The notes beneath the pieces were generated by a model. That model did not search any database. It had not been told where the DNA came from and saw nothing but the letters and a program-made list of their open reading frames with translations. A program made the translations under genes and the position numbers. DNA of 64,000 bases from Candidatus Microthrix subdominans (GTDB taxonomy: Bacteria; Actinomycetota; Acidimicrobiia; Acidimicrobiales; Microtrichaceae): assembly GCA_016719385.1 (NCBI GenBank), contig JADJZA010000009.1:1-64000 (forward strand), read 5' to 3'. Positions 22,788-31,260 of this stretch are shown here, piece after piece (the stretch's first letter is position 1; each line of letters begins with the position of its first letter).

Positions 22788-23273
22788 CTACGTTGGGCCG
22801 TGCCTGCTGGGGTGCTCGTTGAGGTAGGCCACAAAGCTGTTCAGCGATGCTCGGTTACGGCCCTTGGTCAACGGGCCGAGCAACGGCGCCGTTGGAGCGA
22901 TCAGACCGATCGGGGCCTCGTCCATGTCGATGCGGGTGCGGACGCTGCCGTCGGGTGCGGGGTCGCTCGCCAGCCAGAAGTCCACCCGACCTCGGCCGGC
23001 CGGACGGAACCGCACTTCCAGCGCCAGATGCCCGGGTCGGTCGATCTCGAGGATCTCGGAGCTGTCGTTGACCGTCAGAGGGCCGACCAGGCCCACCCGG
23101 TGATGAAAGTGCGCGCCCTCACTCGGCCAGTCATCGTCAACCGAGCGGATCGCCCGGCAACCGACCAGCCAGGTTGGGTAGGTCTCGGGATCGGAGAGGG
23201 CGTCGAACACCTCGTCGATCGGCCGGAGCACCCAACAACTGACGCGGGCGGCATGTGGGGGCGCTGTAGACAC
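22788..23273 (-). CDS. SRPBCC family protein
   Basis: A 161-residue START/SRPBCC-fold protein, intact. The N-terminus is typical: VSCWVLRPIDEVFDALSDPE then TYPTWLVGCRAIRSVD. The strands HFHHRVGLVGPLTVND, HLALEVRFRPAGRGRVDF and SVRTRIDMDEAP match the beta-sheet, and the final helix is LTKGRNRASLNSFVAYLNE. The ligand is unknown, probably a small hydrophobic molecule. It converges on the DUF2855 gene and diverges from the histidine kinase, with about 150 bases between starts, which probably hold both promoters. Confidence 0.75.
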   Translation of the reverse strand: MSTAPPHAARVSCWVLRPIDEVFDALSDPETYPTWLVGCRAIRSVDDDWPSEGAHFHHRVGLVGPLTVNDSSEILEIDRPGHLALEVRFRPAGRGRVDFWLASDPAPDGSVRTRIDMDEAPIGLIAPTAPLLGPLTKGRNRASLNSFVAYLNEHPSRHGPT

Positions 23274-23421
23274 GAACGAATGCTACCGGCGGAGCTGAGC
23301 CGCTCCACGGTCGCTGCGACTGATTCGCCGTCCAGCGCCACCCTCTCTGATCAAACCCGGCCGCAACCGAACCGGGCGCCTCATGGTGGGCTGGACACGA
23401 GGCGTACCATTCAAAACGGGG

Positions 23422-25245
23422 ATGCCCGTGAGCGACAAGATGACAGATTTCGGGGCAGCACAGGTTGGAGCGAGCTGGCCGGATGAGATCACCGAGCGGC
23501 TGCTGGACCTGAGCGTCGACCTGACGTGTGTGGCCAGCTTCGATGGCTATTTCGAAGAACTCTCCAACGGTTGGATCGAGCGCCTCGGTTACGACTGCAA
23601 GGAGCTATTGGGGCGGCCGCTGCTCGATTTCGTCCACCCGGACGATGTCGAGAACACCGCCACGCAGCTTGCCGCCGGTCGGGAGGGCGAGGACATCACG
23701 CAGTTCGAGAACAGGTTTCTCGATCACGCCGGCTCGAACCGCTGGCTCTCGTGGACCGCCGTGGCCGTCCCCTCGGTGCGCCGCTACTACGCCGTCGCTC
23801 GCGACCGAACGCCGGAGCATGTGGCAGAGGAGAAGGAGCGCGAGAGCGAACGTCGGTACGTGGACCTGATCGAGTCGTCACACGACATCATTCAGAGCAT
23901 CGCAGCCGACGGCCATTTCGAGTTCGTCAATCGGGCCTGGTTCAAGAACTTGGGATACACCCCGGAGGAACTGCCAGGACTGACCCTGTTCGACATCGTC
24001 GAGGAGTCGTTCCACGATCACTGCACTCTGCTGATCGGGCAGATCATGAGCGGCATGTCCTTCGACTCGGTCGAGATCACCTTCGTCGCCAAGGACGGGC
24101 GTAAGTTTCCCGTCGAGGGCAACGCCACCGGCCGCTTCCGCGACGGAGAGTTCATTGCCACCCACACCTTCTTCCGCGATATCAGCGACCGTAAGGAAGC
24201 GGAGGCGCTGACCGAGCAGTACCAGCGCCAGCTCGAGCAGGAGGTAGCGGAGCGGACGTCGGCGCTCGTGCAGAGCGAAAAGCTGGCCACGCTCGGTCGT
24301 CTGAGTGCCGGCATGGCCCACGAGTTGAATAACCCTGCGGCGGCGGCCCAGCGGGGTGCGGTACAACTGCGGGAGGCGCTCTCGCAGACCTACCGTCGCT
24401 TTTTCGATCTTGCGTCCCGGGGAATCACCGTCGACGATGTTGACCGACTGTCGGCGTTGATCGATCGCGGTGCGCTTCAAGCCACGGTGCCCGACACGTT
24501 GGATCCGCTTTCGCGGAGCGACCGGGAAGCGGCGATCGAGGACTGGTTGGACGCCCGGGGTGTCGACCGTGCCTGGGAGTTGGCCGGTCCGATCCTCAGC
24601 CTGAACCTCGAGATCGGTGACCTGGACGCACTCGCCGGGGAAATCGACGCCGAGGCGCTCTCCTCGGTGGTGTCGTTGATGACGCACTCATACACGGCGT
24701 TCGCCCTTCTGGCCCAGGTGGGGCACGGTTCGGAGCAGATCTCCGAGATCGTCAAGGCCCTGAAGGATTACAGCTTCATGGATCAGGCCCCGGTCCAGGA
24801 GATCGATCTGCACGAGGGGCTCAACAACACGCTGATCATGTTGCAGGCGAAGCTGAAGCGTGGCATCGAGGTCGAGCGAAACTACGGCGAGGACGTGCCC
24901 CGGATCGACGCTCTCGGAAGCGAGCTGAACCAGGTCTGGACCAACCTGATCGACAACGCGGCCGATGCCATGGGCGGTTCGGGACATCTCATGATCACCA
25001 CCTCCGCCGACGACGGCTGGGTGGTGGTCGAGATCGAGGACGACGGGCCGGGAATAGCGGACGATCTGATCGACAAGGTGTTCGAACCGTTCCTCACGAC
25101 CAAGGGCCCGGGCAAGGGAACCGGCTTGGGGCTCAACATCGTATTCAACATCATTCGGGGGTCCGGCGGTCACATCGACGTCCGTTCCAAGCCGGGGAGC
25201 ACCGTGTTCCGGGTGCGGCTTCCCGTACGCCGGGAGGCACGATGA
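23422..25245 (+). CDS. PAS-domain sensor histidine kinase
   Basis: Soluble or membrane-associated sensor kinase, about 607 residues from ATG 23422 (an in-frame ATG at 23383 is less likely). Two PAS domains are present: residues about 20-145 (LTCVASFDGYFEELSNGW, YAVARDRTP) and about 150-270 (DIIQSIAADGHFEFVNRAW, FFRDISDRKEAEA). A coiled-coil linker (YQRQLEQEVAERTSALVQSE) leads to the H-box MAHELNNPAAAA with the phospho-acceptor His at about 300. A long insert of about 120 residues separates it from the ATPase domain: N-box TNLIDNAADAM, G1 EDDGPGIADDL, and GKGTGLGLNI. No membrane helices are visible. The stop overlaps the ATG of the response regulator (ATGA), so the two are translationally coupled and are a cognate pair. 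Confidence 0.9.
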   Translation: MPVSDKMTDFGAAQVGASWPDEITERLLDLSVDLTCVASFDGYFEELSNGWIERLGYDCKELLGRPLLDFVHPDDVENTATQLAAGREGEDITQFENRFLDHAGSNRWLSWTAVAVPSVRRYYAVARDRTPEHVAEEKERESERRYVDLIESSHDIIQSIAADGHFEFVNRAWFKNLGYTPEELPGLTLFDIVEESFHDHCTLLIGQIMSGMSFDSVEITFVAKDGRKFPVEGNATGRFRDGEFIATHTFFRDISDRKEAEALTEQYQRQLEQEVAERTSALVQSEKLATLGRLSAGMAHELNNPAAAAQRGAVQLREALSQTYRRFFDLASRGITVDDVDRLSALIDRGALQATVPDTLDPLSRSDREAAIEDWLDARGVDRAWELAGPILSLNLEIGDLDALAGEIDAEALSSVVSLMTHSYTAFALLAQVGHGSEQISEIVKALKDYSFMDQAPVQEIDLHEGLNNTLIMLQAKLKRGIEVERNYGEDVPRIDALGSELNQVWTNLIDNAADAMGGSGHLMITTSADDGWVVVEIEDDGPGIADDLIDKVFEPFLTTKGPGKGTGLGLNIVFNIIRGSGGHIDVRSKPGSTVFRVRLPVRREAR

Positions 25246-26900
25246 GCGTCCAGACCGACCGTCCGATCATCATCGCCGTCGATGACGACCCGGCGGTTCT
25301 CAGTGCAGTTCGAGGTGATCTGCGCCGTCAATATGGCGAGCACTATCGCATCGTGGTGGCCCCTGGTGGGGCCGAGGCGGTCGAGGTCCTCAAGGAACTC
25401 AAGTTGCGCAGCTCGCCTCTGGCGCTCGTGGTGTCGGACCAGCGGATGCCCGAGGTGTCCGGCTTTGAGGTGCTGCGGGCTGCACGGGAGTTGTTCGACG
25501 ATGTCCGCACCGTCCTTCTCACCGCGTACGCCGATACCGAGGTGGCGATCGGCGCCATCAACGACCTGCACCTCGACTACTACATCCTCAAGCCCTGGGA
25601 TCCGCCCGAGGAGCAGCTCTATCCGGTTCTCGACGATCTGCTCGGTGACTGGCATGCCAGCCATCGAGCCGTCGCCGACGTGACCCGGGTCGTCGGCACC
25701 AGGTGGTCTGCCGCCTGTCACGATGTGCGGGACTTTTTGCAACGCAATCAGGTCCCGATGCAGTGGCTCGACGTGGATCTCAACGACGAGGGGCGACGTC
25801 TGCACGCGGCTTCCGGTGGAGCGACGCTGCCGATCGTGTTGACGCCCGACGGCCAGCACCTGATCAACCCGGACCTGGCCACGTTGGCGACGGCCCTCGG
25901 AAACCGCACCCAAACCGATGCGACCGCATTCGACCTGGCGATCGTCGGCGCCGGACCGGCCGGATTGGCTGCTGCGGTCTACGGGGCAAGCGAAGGCCTG
26001 TCCACGGTCTGCATCGAACAGTCGGCTCCCGGTGGGCAGGCGGGTCAGTCATCACGGATCGAAAACTACCTGGGCTTCCCGAACGGGATCGCCGGTGCAG
26101 ACCTGGCCCGGCGGGCGGTGACCCAGGCAAAGCGATTCGACGTCGAGGTGCTTGCCCCCGCAGCCGTGACCCACCTGGACGTCAATGGGCCGTACCCGAA
26201 ACTGCAGTTGGCCGACGGGTCCCAGATCAGCTGCGGCGCGCTGGTCCTGGCGTGCGGGGTGACCTACAACCGCCTCGACGTCCCGGGAGTGGCCGATCTG
26301 GAGGGAGCGGGTATCTACTACGGCGCCGGGCTGAGCGAACGCGACACTGTGGCCGGCGAGGAGATCATCATCGTCGGCGGCGCCAACTCTGCGGGCCAGG
26401 CGGCGGTGTTCTTCTCCGACCACGCGGCGAAGGTCACGATCCTGTGTAGGTCGGCATCGCTGAGCGAAGGGATGTCCGCGTATCTGGTCGACCAGATTGC
26501 CGAACGGCCCAACATCGAGGTGCGTCTCCGTGCGGAGGTCCAACAGGTCGGCGGCACCGACCGGCTCAACTCGATCACTGTCATCGACGGCAAGTCCGGT
26601 GAGACCGATGAGGTGAAGGCCTCAGCGATGTTCATCTTCATCGGGGCGTCCCCCCGCACACCATGGCTGCCGCCCCAGGTAGCAAAGGATGAGCGTGGCT
26701 TCCTGCTCACCGGTCCAGCACTTGGGGACCGTCGGTTCCCGGCGCCGGACGGGTTGCGGGACCCGTACCTCTATGAGACGAGCGTGCCGGGGGTCTTCGC
26801 AGTGGGTGACGTGCGGTCGAGGTCGGTGAAGCGGGTTGCGTCGGCGGTCGGAGAAGGTTCCGTCGCGGTGCAGTTCGTCCATCAGTTCTTACAGAGCTGA
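25242..26900 (+). CDS. Response regulator fused to thioredoxin-reductase-like flavoprotein
   Basis: A 552-residue fusion. Residues 1-135 are a receiver domain: acidic pocket VDDDPAVL, phospho-acceptor Asp66 in VVSDQRMPE, LLTAYADTE and the Lys in ILKPWDPPEE. Residues about 140-225 are a small thioredoxin-like or linker region (DFLQRNQVPMQWLDVDL, ATLPIVLTPDG). Residues about 230-552 are an FAD/NAD(P)H reductase: GAGPAGLAAAVYGASEGL, GGQAGQSSRIENYLGFPNG, the NAD(P)H site IIIVGGANSAGQAAVFFS, and the closing FAD motif VFAVGDVRSRSVKRVASAVG. The CxxC redox pair of true thioredoxin reductases, expected before the second Gly-rich motif, is absent (YYGAGLSERD). So it probably passes electrons to something other than a disulfide. 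It overlaps the kinase gene. Confidence 0.85.
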   Translation: MSVQTDRPIIIAVDDDPAVLSAVRGDLRRQYGEHYRIVVAPGGAEAVEVLKELKLRSSPLALVVSDQRMPEVSGFEVLRAARELFDDVRTVLLTAYADTEVAIGAINDLHLDYYILKPWDPPEEQLYPVLDDLLGDWHASHRAVADVTRVVGTRWSAACHDVRDFLQRNQVPMQWLDVDLNDEGRRLHAASGGATLPIVLTPDGQHLINPDLATLATALGNRTQTDATAFDLAIVGAGPAGLAAAVYGASEGLSTVCIEQSAPGGQAGQSSRIENYLGFPNGIAGADLARRAVTQAKRFDVEVLAPAAVTHLDVNGPYPKLQLADGSQISCGALVLACGVTYNRLDVPGVADLEGAGIYYGAGLSERDTVAGEEIIIVGGANSAGQAAVFFSDHAAKVTILCRSASLSEGMSAYLVDQIAERPNIEVRLRAEVQQVGGTDRLNSITVIDGKSGETDEVKASAMFIFIGASPRTPWLPPQVAKDERGFLLTGPALGDRRFPAPDGLRDPYLYETSVPGVFAVGDVRSRSVKRVASAVGEGSVAVQFVHQFLQS

Positions 26901-26923
26901 GGCAACGACCGGGCTCGGTCGGA

Positions 26924-26998
26924 ATCCGGCATAGTCCCCTTCGAACGCCCATTCACGCTCGGCCACGAGAACGCTGGCTGGGCCGACGCCGGTAGCTT
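26924..26998 (+). pseudogene. Stub of a zinc alcohol dehydrogenase
   Basis: About 25 codons that read GIVPFERPFTLGHENAGW, the catalytic His-Glu zinc segment of a medium-chain alcohol dehydrogenase. The same segment in the intact gene at 19.9 kb reads GMVPFEPPFTLGHENAGW, so this is a related but different gene. No start, no upstream Cys and no Rossmann domain are present on either side. It lies just after the flavoprotein stop and abuts the DUF3376 stub, so both of its ends are broken. Confidence 0.7.
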
Positions 26999-27690
26999 GT
27001 CGTTGGTGCCTTCGGGTCTGGCCGACGGCATCATCGCCGATGCTGGGATTGCGAAGCTCTACCGCGGCGCTGTCGACGTCGCTCTCCAACAAGCGATCGG
27101 ATACGACGGGCCCGGGTTTCCGTCGATGGCACCGTTCGGGCAGGGCGGCGACATCGTTGATCTACGCCAAGTCGTCACGGAAGCGCTCATCGGCGTTGTC
27201 TCGACGTTTCTCGGCCGCCAGGATGCCGGGGGTGTTTCGGATGATCACTCGCCTGCGCTGCTCGATCGCATCCTGACCGATCCCCCCACTCGGCCGATTT
27301 CTGATCGGCTGGGGGCGCTGGAAATGGAAGGGATGCGTGAGGAGGCCTCGGGCGGCGTTAGCGGTGAAGAGGTGGTGCTCGTCCGAATCTCGGCGGCAGC
27401 GGAGACACCGTTGGCAGCTCGGTTCAGCACCTTGTTCGCCGAGTCGAAGAAGCTGGACTGCTCACACCGGGACGGTTGGGTGGGCCGCGAGAACTTCCTT
27501 CGGCCGGAGGTGAAGCTCGCCGGCAACGAACTGGCCAACTTCTCCGCGTTCCTCGATCACCGGTGGCGCAACAACGACTGGATGTGGGGTCGACTCGACG
27601 CAGCCTCCGATCTCATCGGGCTGGTGCTCAAGATGGCGGTCGATCGAGGTGAGCCTGATTTTCAGGGACGACTTCGTACCTCGCAGGCGT
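26997..27690 (+). pseudogene. C-terminal stub of a patatin-like protein (DUF3376)
   Basis: About 230 codons open from a weak TTG, without a credible ribosome site. The second half carries the DUF3376 hallmark: KLAGNELANFSAFLDHRWR then NNDWMWGRLDAASDLIGLV. Upstream, ALEMEGMREEA, VVLVRISAAAETPLAARF fits the strand before it. Full-length proteins of this group (about 1,000 residues) have an N-terminal patatin phospholipase domain; here that domain is missing. The right end runs into an SDR stub near 27,700. It is thus one middle or terminal piece of a large gene, not a functional unit as given. Confidence 0.65.
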
Positions 27691-27714
27691 GCCGGGGGAC
27701 GCCACGGAGCTCCA

Positions 27715-28018
27715 GGTCCGAAACAAACTGATCGAACGGCGCCAAGGCCAGATCCTGGAGGAGACCAAGGCGGTGGCCCAGGAATATGCCGAGTACAACA
27801 TCCGGGTGAACTCGGTGCATCCCGGCGCCGTCTCTACCCCTGGCATCGAGGCCGACGACATCAAGGACGTCGTCCAGGCGTACGTGGAGCAGATCCCCAT
27901 GAAGCGCATCGGGGACCCCGAAGAGGTGTCCAACCTGGTGTTGTTCCTGGCATCGGACATGTCGAGCTATTCCACGGGCGGCGCTTTTGTCTCCGACGGT
28001 GGAATCATCGCGGGCTAG
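27715..28018 (+). pseudogene. C-terminal stub of a short-chain dehydrogenase
   Basis: Reads AVAQEYAEYNIRVNSVHPGA, PMKRIGDPEEVSNLVLFLA and SSYSTGGAFVSDGGIIAG to the stop at 28018. This is the last third of a classical SDR oxidoreductase, after the active-site Tyr/Lys. The nucleotide-binding N-terminus and the catalytic Tyr-x-x-x-Lys are absent. A separate N-terminal SDR stub lies at 34.5 kb, but there is no sign that the two were one gene. The left edge joins the DUF3376 stub at about 27,700. Confidence 0.75.
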
Positions 28019-28081
28019 GCGTCCCGCCTCAGTTACCAGCCGTCGGTGCGAAGCGGGGTCCGCAACCTGACCACGCACCGG

Positions 28082-29383
28082 TCAGGGTGATCCGCCGGTC
28101 GGGTCCTGGTCTCCCCAGTCGATCCGGGCCGAGTCCGTCTCGATCACTGCGTCCCCTCGGCTGGCACCGAGGAAGTCCCACGCCCATGACACGAAGGCGT
28201 CGACGCGTTGACGTACGCCGCTCATGAGCCAGGCGTGCACTCCCAACCAGGCCGCAAAGGCGACCGTTCCGTGAAGCTCGTGGTGCCGTTTGCCGACCTC
28301 GGCAACTGCCGAGCCCCTGCCGACCATGGCCATGATCCCCTTGTCGCGGTAGCGGAACGGTTCCCGCTGACGGCCATCGACGTCGGCGAGGATGTTCCGT
28401 GCGGCCCAGCGGCCTGCTTGCAAGGCGACCGACCCCAACTGCGGGAGTGCCTGGCCGGTGTCGTCGGTCATGTTGGCCATGTCGCCGATCGCATAGACGC
28501 TCGGATGCCCGTGCACTGTCAGATCGGGTTGGGCCGTGAGGCGACCACCCCTGCCGGCATCGAGGCCCGATGTAGCAGCCAGATCAGGTGCGGTGATTCC
28601 CCCTGCCCACACGACGGTCCGGCTGGCGATCTCGGTGCCGTCGCTGAGTAGGACGCCCTCGGTCGTGACCTCCTCAACCCCTGTTTTCAGGCGGAGGTTC
28701 ACCCCGAGGGTCCCGAGTCGCTTCGTCGCATAGGCGCTCGCCGTGTCGGAAAAGGGTCCGAGCACCGCCGGGCCCAGATCGACGATGGTGATGGCCACCC
28801 TGTCCAGGTCGAGGTCCCGGTAGCGTTTGGGCATCACGTCATTGACCAGGTCGGCCACCGCCCCGGCCGTCTCGACGCCGGTGGGTCCAGCGCCGACCAC
28901 GACGATGTTGAGCGCACCCCGATCGATAAGTGTCGCGTCGTTGTCGGCGTCCTCGAACACCTCGAACAGCCGGTTGCGCAGCCGGTTGGCATCGGCGACC
29001 GAGTAGAGCGGAAACGCATGCTGCTGCGCTCCGGGAGTGTTGAAGAAGTTCGGTTTCGAACCCGCTGCGAGCACGAGGTAGTCGCCGCCGAACGTGTCAC
29101 CGTCGGCGGTGGTGACGCTTCGACCGTCGACGTCGACCGAGACGACGTCGACCCGTTTTACCCTGACGCTGGGATGCCTGGCGAAGATCCCCCGCAGCGG
29201 CCGGGCCACATCAACCACCGCCAGTTCGGCGGTGGCCACCTGGTAGAGCAGCGGTTGGAACTGGTGGTAGTTGTTACGGTCCAACAGCGTGACCGCAACA
29301 TCGTGGCGGGCCAACCGGGTCGCGCACCCGACACCTGCGAATCCGCCCCCGACCACCACCACCGTGGACCGTTGCTCAGCCAT
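28082..29383 (-). CDS. ndh: Type II NADH dehydrogenase-like flavoprotein
   Basis: Single-subunit NAD(P)H:quinone oxidoreductase that feeds electrons to the respiratory chain without pumping protons. 433 residues, intact. FAD site VVVVGGGFAGVGCATRLARH; YHQFQPLLYQVATAEL is the diagnostic NDH-2 segment; NAD site NIVVVGAGPTGVETAGAVAD; second FAD motif VYAIGDMANMTDD; quinone-site region LPQLGSVALQAGRWAARNI. The amphipathic C-terminus (FAAWLGVHAWLMSGV) would anchor it to the membrane. ATG 29383 overlaps the stop of the GH15 gene by 8 bases, so it is the last gene of a zwf-GH15-ndh operon. Confidence 0.88.
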   Translation of the reverse strand: MAEQRSTVVVVGGGFAGVGCATRLARHDVAVTLLDRNNYHQFQPLLYQVATAELAVVDVARPLRGIFARHPSVRVKRVDVVSVDVDGRSVTTADGDTFGGDYLVLAAGSKPNFFNTPGAQQHAFPLYSVADANRLRNRLFEVFEDADNDATLIDRGALNIVVVGAGPTGVETAGAVADLVNDVMPKRYRDLDLDRVAITIVDLGPAVLGPFSDTASAYATKRLGTLGVNLRLKTGVEEVTTEGVLLSDGTEIASRTVVWAGGITAPDLAATSGLDAGRGGRLTAQPDLTVHGHPSVYAIGDMANMTDDTGQALPQLGSVALQAGRWAARNILADVDGRQREPFRYRDKGIMAMVGRGSAVAEVGKRHHELHGTVAFAAWLGVHAWLMSGVRQRVDAFVSWAWDFLGASRGDAVIETDSARIDWGDQDPTGGSP

Positions 29384-31190
29384 CGCCGAGAGCCTGATCC
29401 AAGTCCATCGCTGCCACGATGAGCGAGAGGTGGGTGAACGCCTGGGGGAAGTTGCCGAGCTGGTCGCCGGTGGCCCCGATTTCCTCTGAGAACAGGCCGA
29501 TGTGGTTGGCGTAGGTCAACATTTTGTCGAACGTGAGCCGGGCCTCGCCGACCCGGCCGGACTTCGCCAGAGCGGAGACATACCAGAAGGTACACAGTGA
29601 GAACGTGCCCTCCGAGCCCGCCAGCCCGTCGGGGGACGCACTTGGGTCGTAGCGGTACACCAGGCTGTCGGACACCAACGTTCGGTCCATGGCCGCCAGG
29701 GTGGAGATCCACTTGGGGTCGGTCGGTGAGATGAAGCCCACGAGCGGCATCAACAGCAGCGATGCATCCAGGACATCGCCGCCTTCGTACTGAACGAACG
29801 CAGCCATCTCCGCGTTCCAACCCTTGCTGTGGATTGTTCGGTGCAGCTCGTCGCGCACATCGGTCCATCGCTGAAGCGGCGCCGGCAGCGATCGGTTGGT
29901 TGCGATGCGGATCGCCCGGTCGAACGCGACCCAGGTCATCAGTCGCCCGTACACGAAGCGACGTTGCCCGCCCCGTGTCTCCCAGATCCCCTCCTCCGGT
30001 CGGTCCCAGTTATCGCACAGCCAGTCGATGATCTCGATGATGTCCGCCCAGCCGGCGTTTCCCAGGAAGTAGCCCGCCTCGTCGATGAGGAGTAACGCGT
30101 CGAGGAACTCGCCGTAGATGTCGAGCTGCAGCTGGTCCGCCGCGCCGTTCCCGATCCGCACGGGGCTCGAACCGCGGTAGCCGTCGAAACCCTCCACGAT
30201 CTCCTCGGTCAGGTCGGAGCTGCCGTCGACTCGGTACATGATGTTGAGCGGTGTCGAGCCGTCGGACCGCCGCTCCTCCGCACGCTGGCGCATCCAGAGC
30301 GAAAAGCCCACCGCCTCGTCCTCGAAGCCCAGCTTGAGCAGCGCCCGCACCGAGAAGGATCCGTCGCGTACCCAGGTGTAGCGGTAGTCCCAGTTGCGTT
30401 CGCCTCCCATCTGTTCGGGGAGCCCGCCCGTGGGTGCGGCCACGATGGCGCCCGAGGGCGCATACGTCATGAGCTTCAAGGTGATGGCGGACCGGTAGAC
30501 CGTCTCGCGCCATCGACCCCGGTAGCGTCCTCGCTCGACCCAGTCGTGCCAGTAACCGTTCGTGGCCTCGAAAAGCGCCTGGAGCTCGTCGCGTTTCACA
30601 CGCTGTGGAGTGGCACCGGCCGTCGCATCCAGCACGAATCCGGCCTGGTCACCCTCCGAGAGCGCCACGTGTGCGGTGGCGTCGTCCCCATCCCGTTCGA
30701 GCACCTCTGACGACGACAGTCCCAGCACGACCTCCCCAGCGTCGAAGCGAGCGCGGTGGCCATCGACGCTCGTGGTGTGGGCGCGGCGGGCGAAGTCGAA
30801 ACGCGGAGCCACTCGGACCCGGAACTCGAAGTGACCCCGCACGCACCGAAGCATCCGCACGATGCGGCGTCGTCCGTGGGCCACGTGCGGATCGTCGATC
30901 GGCATGAAGTCGATGAGTTCTGCGACGCCGGTGTTCGCCAGGTACCGGGTGACCAGGATGGCGCTGTCCGGCAGGTACATCTGCTTGGTCACGGTCGACG
31001 GGTCGTTTGCGTCCACGCGGAACGCCCCGCCCTTGTCGGCATCGAGCAGCGCGGCGAACACGCTCGCAGAGTCGAAGCGCGGGCAGCAGAAGAAGTCGAT
31101 GGCGCCGTCGGTGGAAACAAGTGCCGCCGACTGCATGTCGCCGATCAGGCCATGATCAGCGATCGGTGGGTACTCAGCGGTGTTGTTCAC
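29376..31190 (-). CDS. Glycoside hydrolase family 15 (glucoamylase/trehalase-like)
   Basis: Cytoplasmic enzyme of about 604 residues that releases glucose from alpha-glucans or trehalose. N-terminal beta-sandwich: YPPIADHGLIGDMQSAALVS, DGAIDFFCCPRFDSASVF. Catalytic barrel: GGERNWDYRYTWVRDGSFSV, EEGIWETRGGQRRFVYGRLM (holding the likely acid Glu) and GTFSLCTFWYVSALAKSG. It ends MDLDQALGDG. The GTG at 31190 is chosen because homology begins just after it, although the frame is open further upstream. No signal peptide. Trehalase activity is known for actinobacterial members; which substrate is used here is inference. It lies between zwf and ndh, so glucose made could enter the pentose phosphate path. 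Confidence 0.85.
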   Translation of the reverse strand: MNNTAEYPPIADHGLIGDMQSAALVSTDGAIDFFCCPRFDSASVFAALLDADKGGAFRVDANDPSTVTKQMYLPDSAILVTRYLANTGVAELIDFMPIDDPHVAHGRRRIVRMLRCVRGHFEFRVRVAPRFDFARRAHTTSVDGHRARFDAGEVVLGLSSSEVLERDGDDATAHVALSEGDQAGFVLDATAGATPQRVKRDELQALFEATNGYWHDWVERGRYRGRWRETVYRSAITLKLMTYAPSGAIVAAPTGGLPEQMGGERNWDYRYTWVRDGSFSVRALLKLGFEDEAVGFSLWMRQRAEERRSDGSTPLNIMYRVDGSSDLTEEIVEGFDGYRGSSPVRIGNGAADQLQLDIYGEFLDALLLIDEAGYFLGNAGWADIIEIIDWLCDNWDRPEEGIWETRGGQRRFVYGRLMTWVAFDRAIRIATNRSLPAPLQRWTDVRDELHRTIHSKGWNAEMAAFVQYEGGDVLDASLLLMPLVGFISPTDPKWISTLAAMDRTLVSDSLVYRYDPSASPDGLAGSEGTFSLCTFWYVSALAKSGRVGEARLTFDKMLTYANHIGLFSEEIGATGDQLGNFPQAFTHLSLIVAAMDLDQALGDG

Positions 31191-31260
31191 GACGGCGGCT
31201 CGTCTCTCGGGGGGGTAGGTCAGGTTGTTCGGGGTGGGTACGTCGGGCCCTGCAGTTCGA

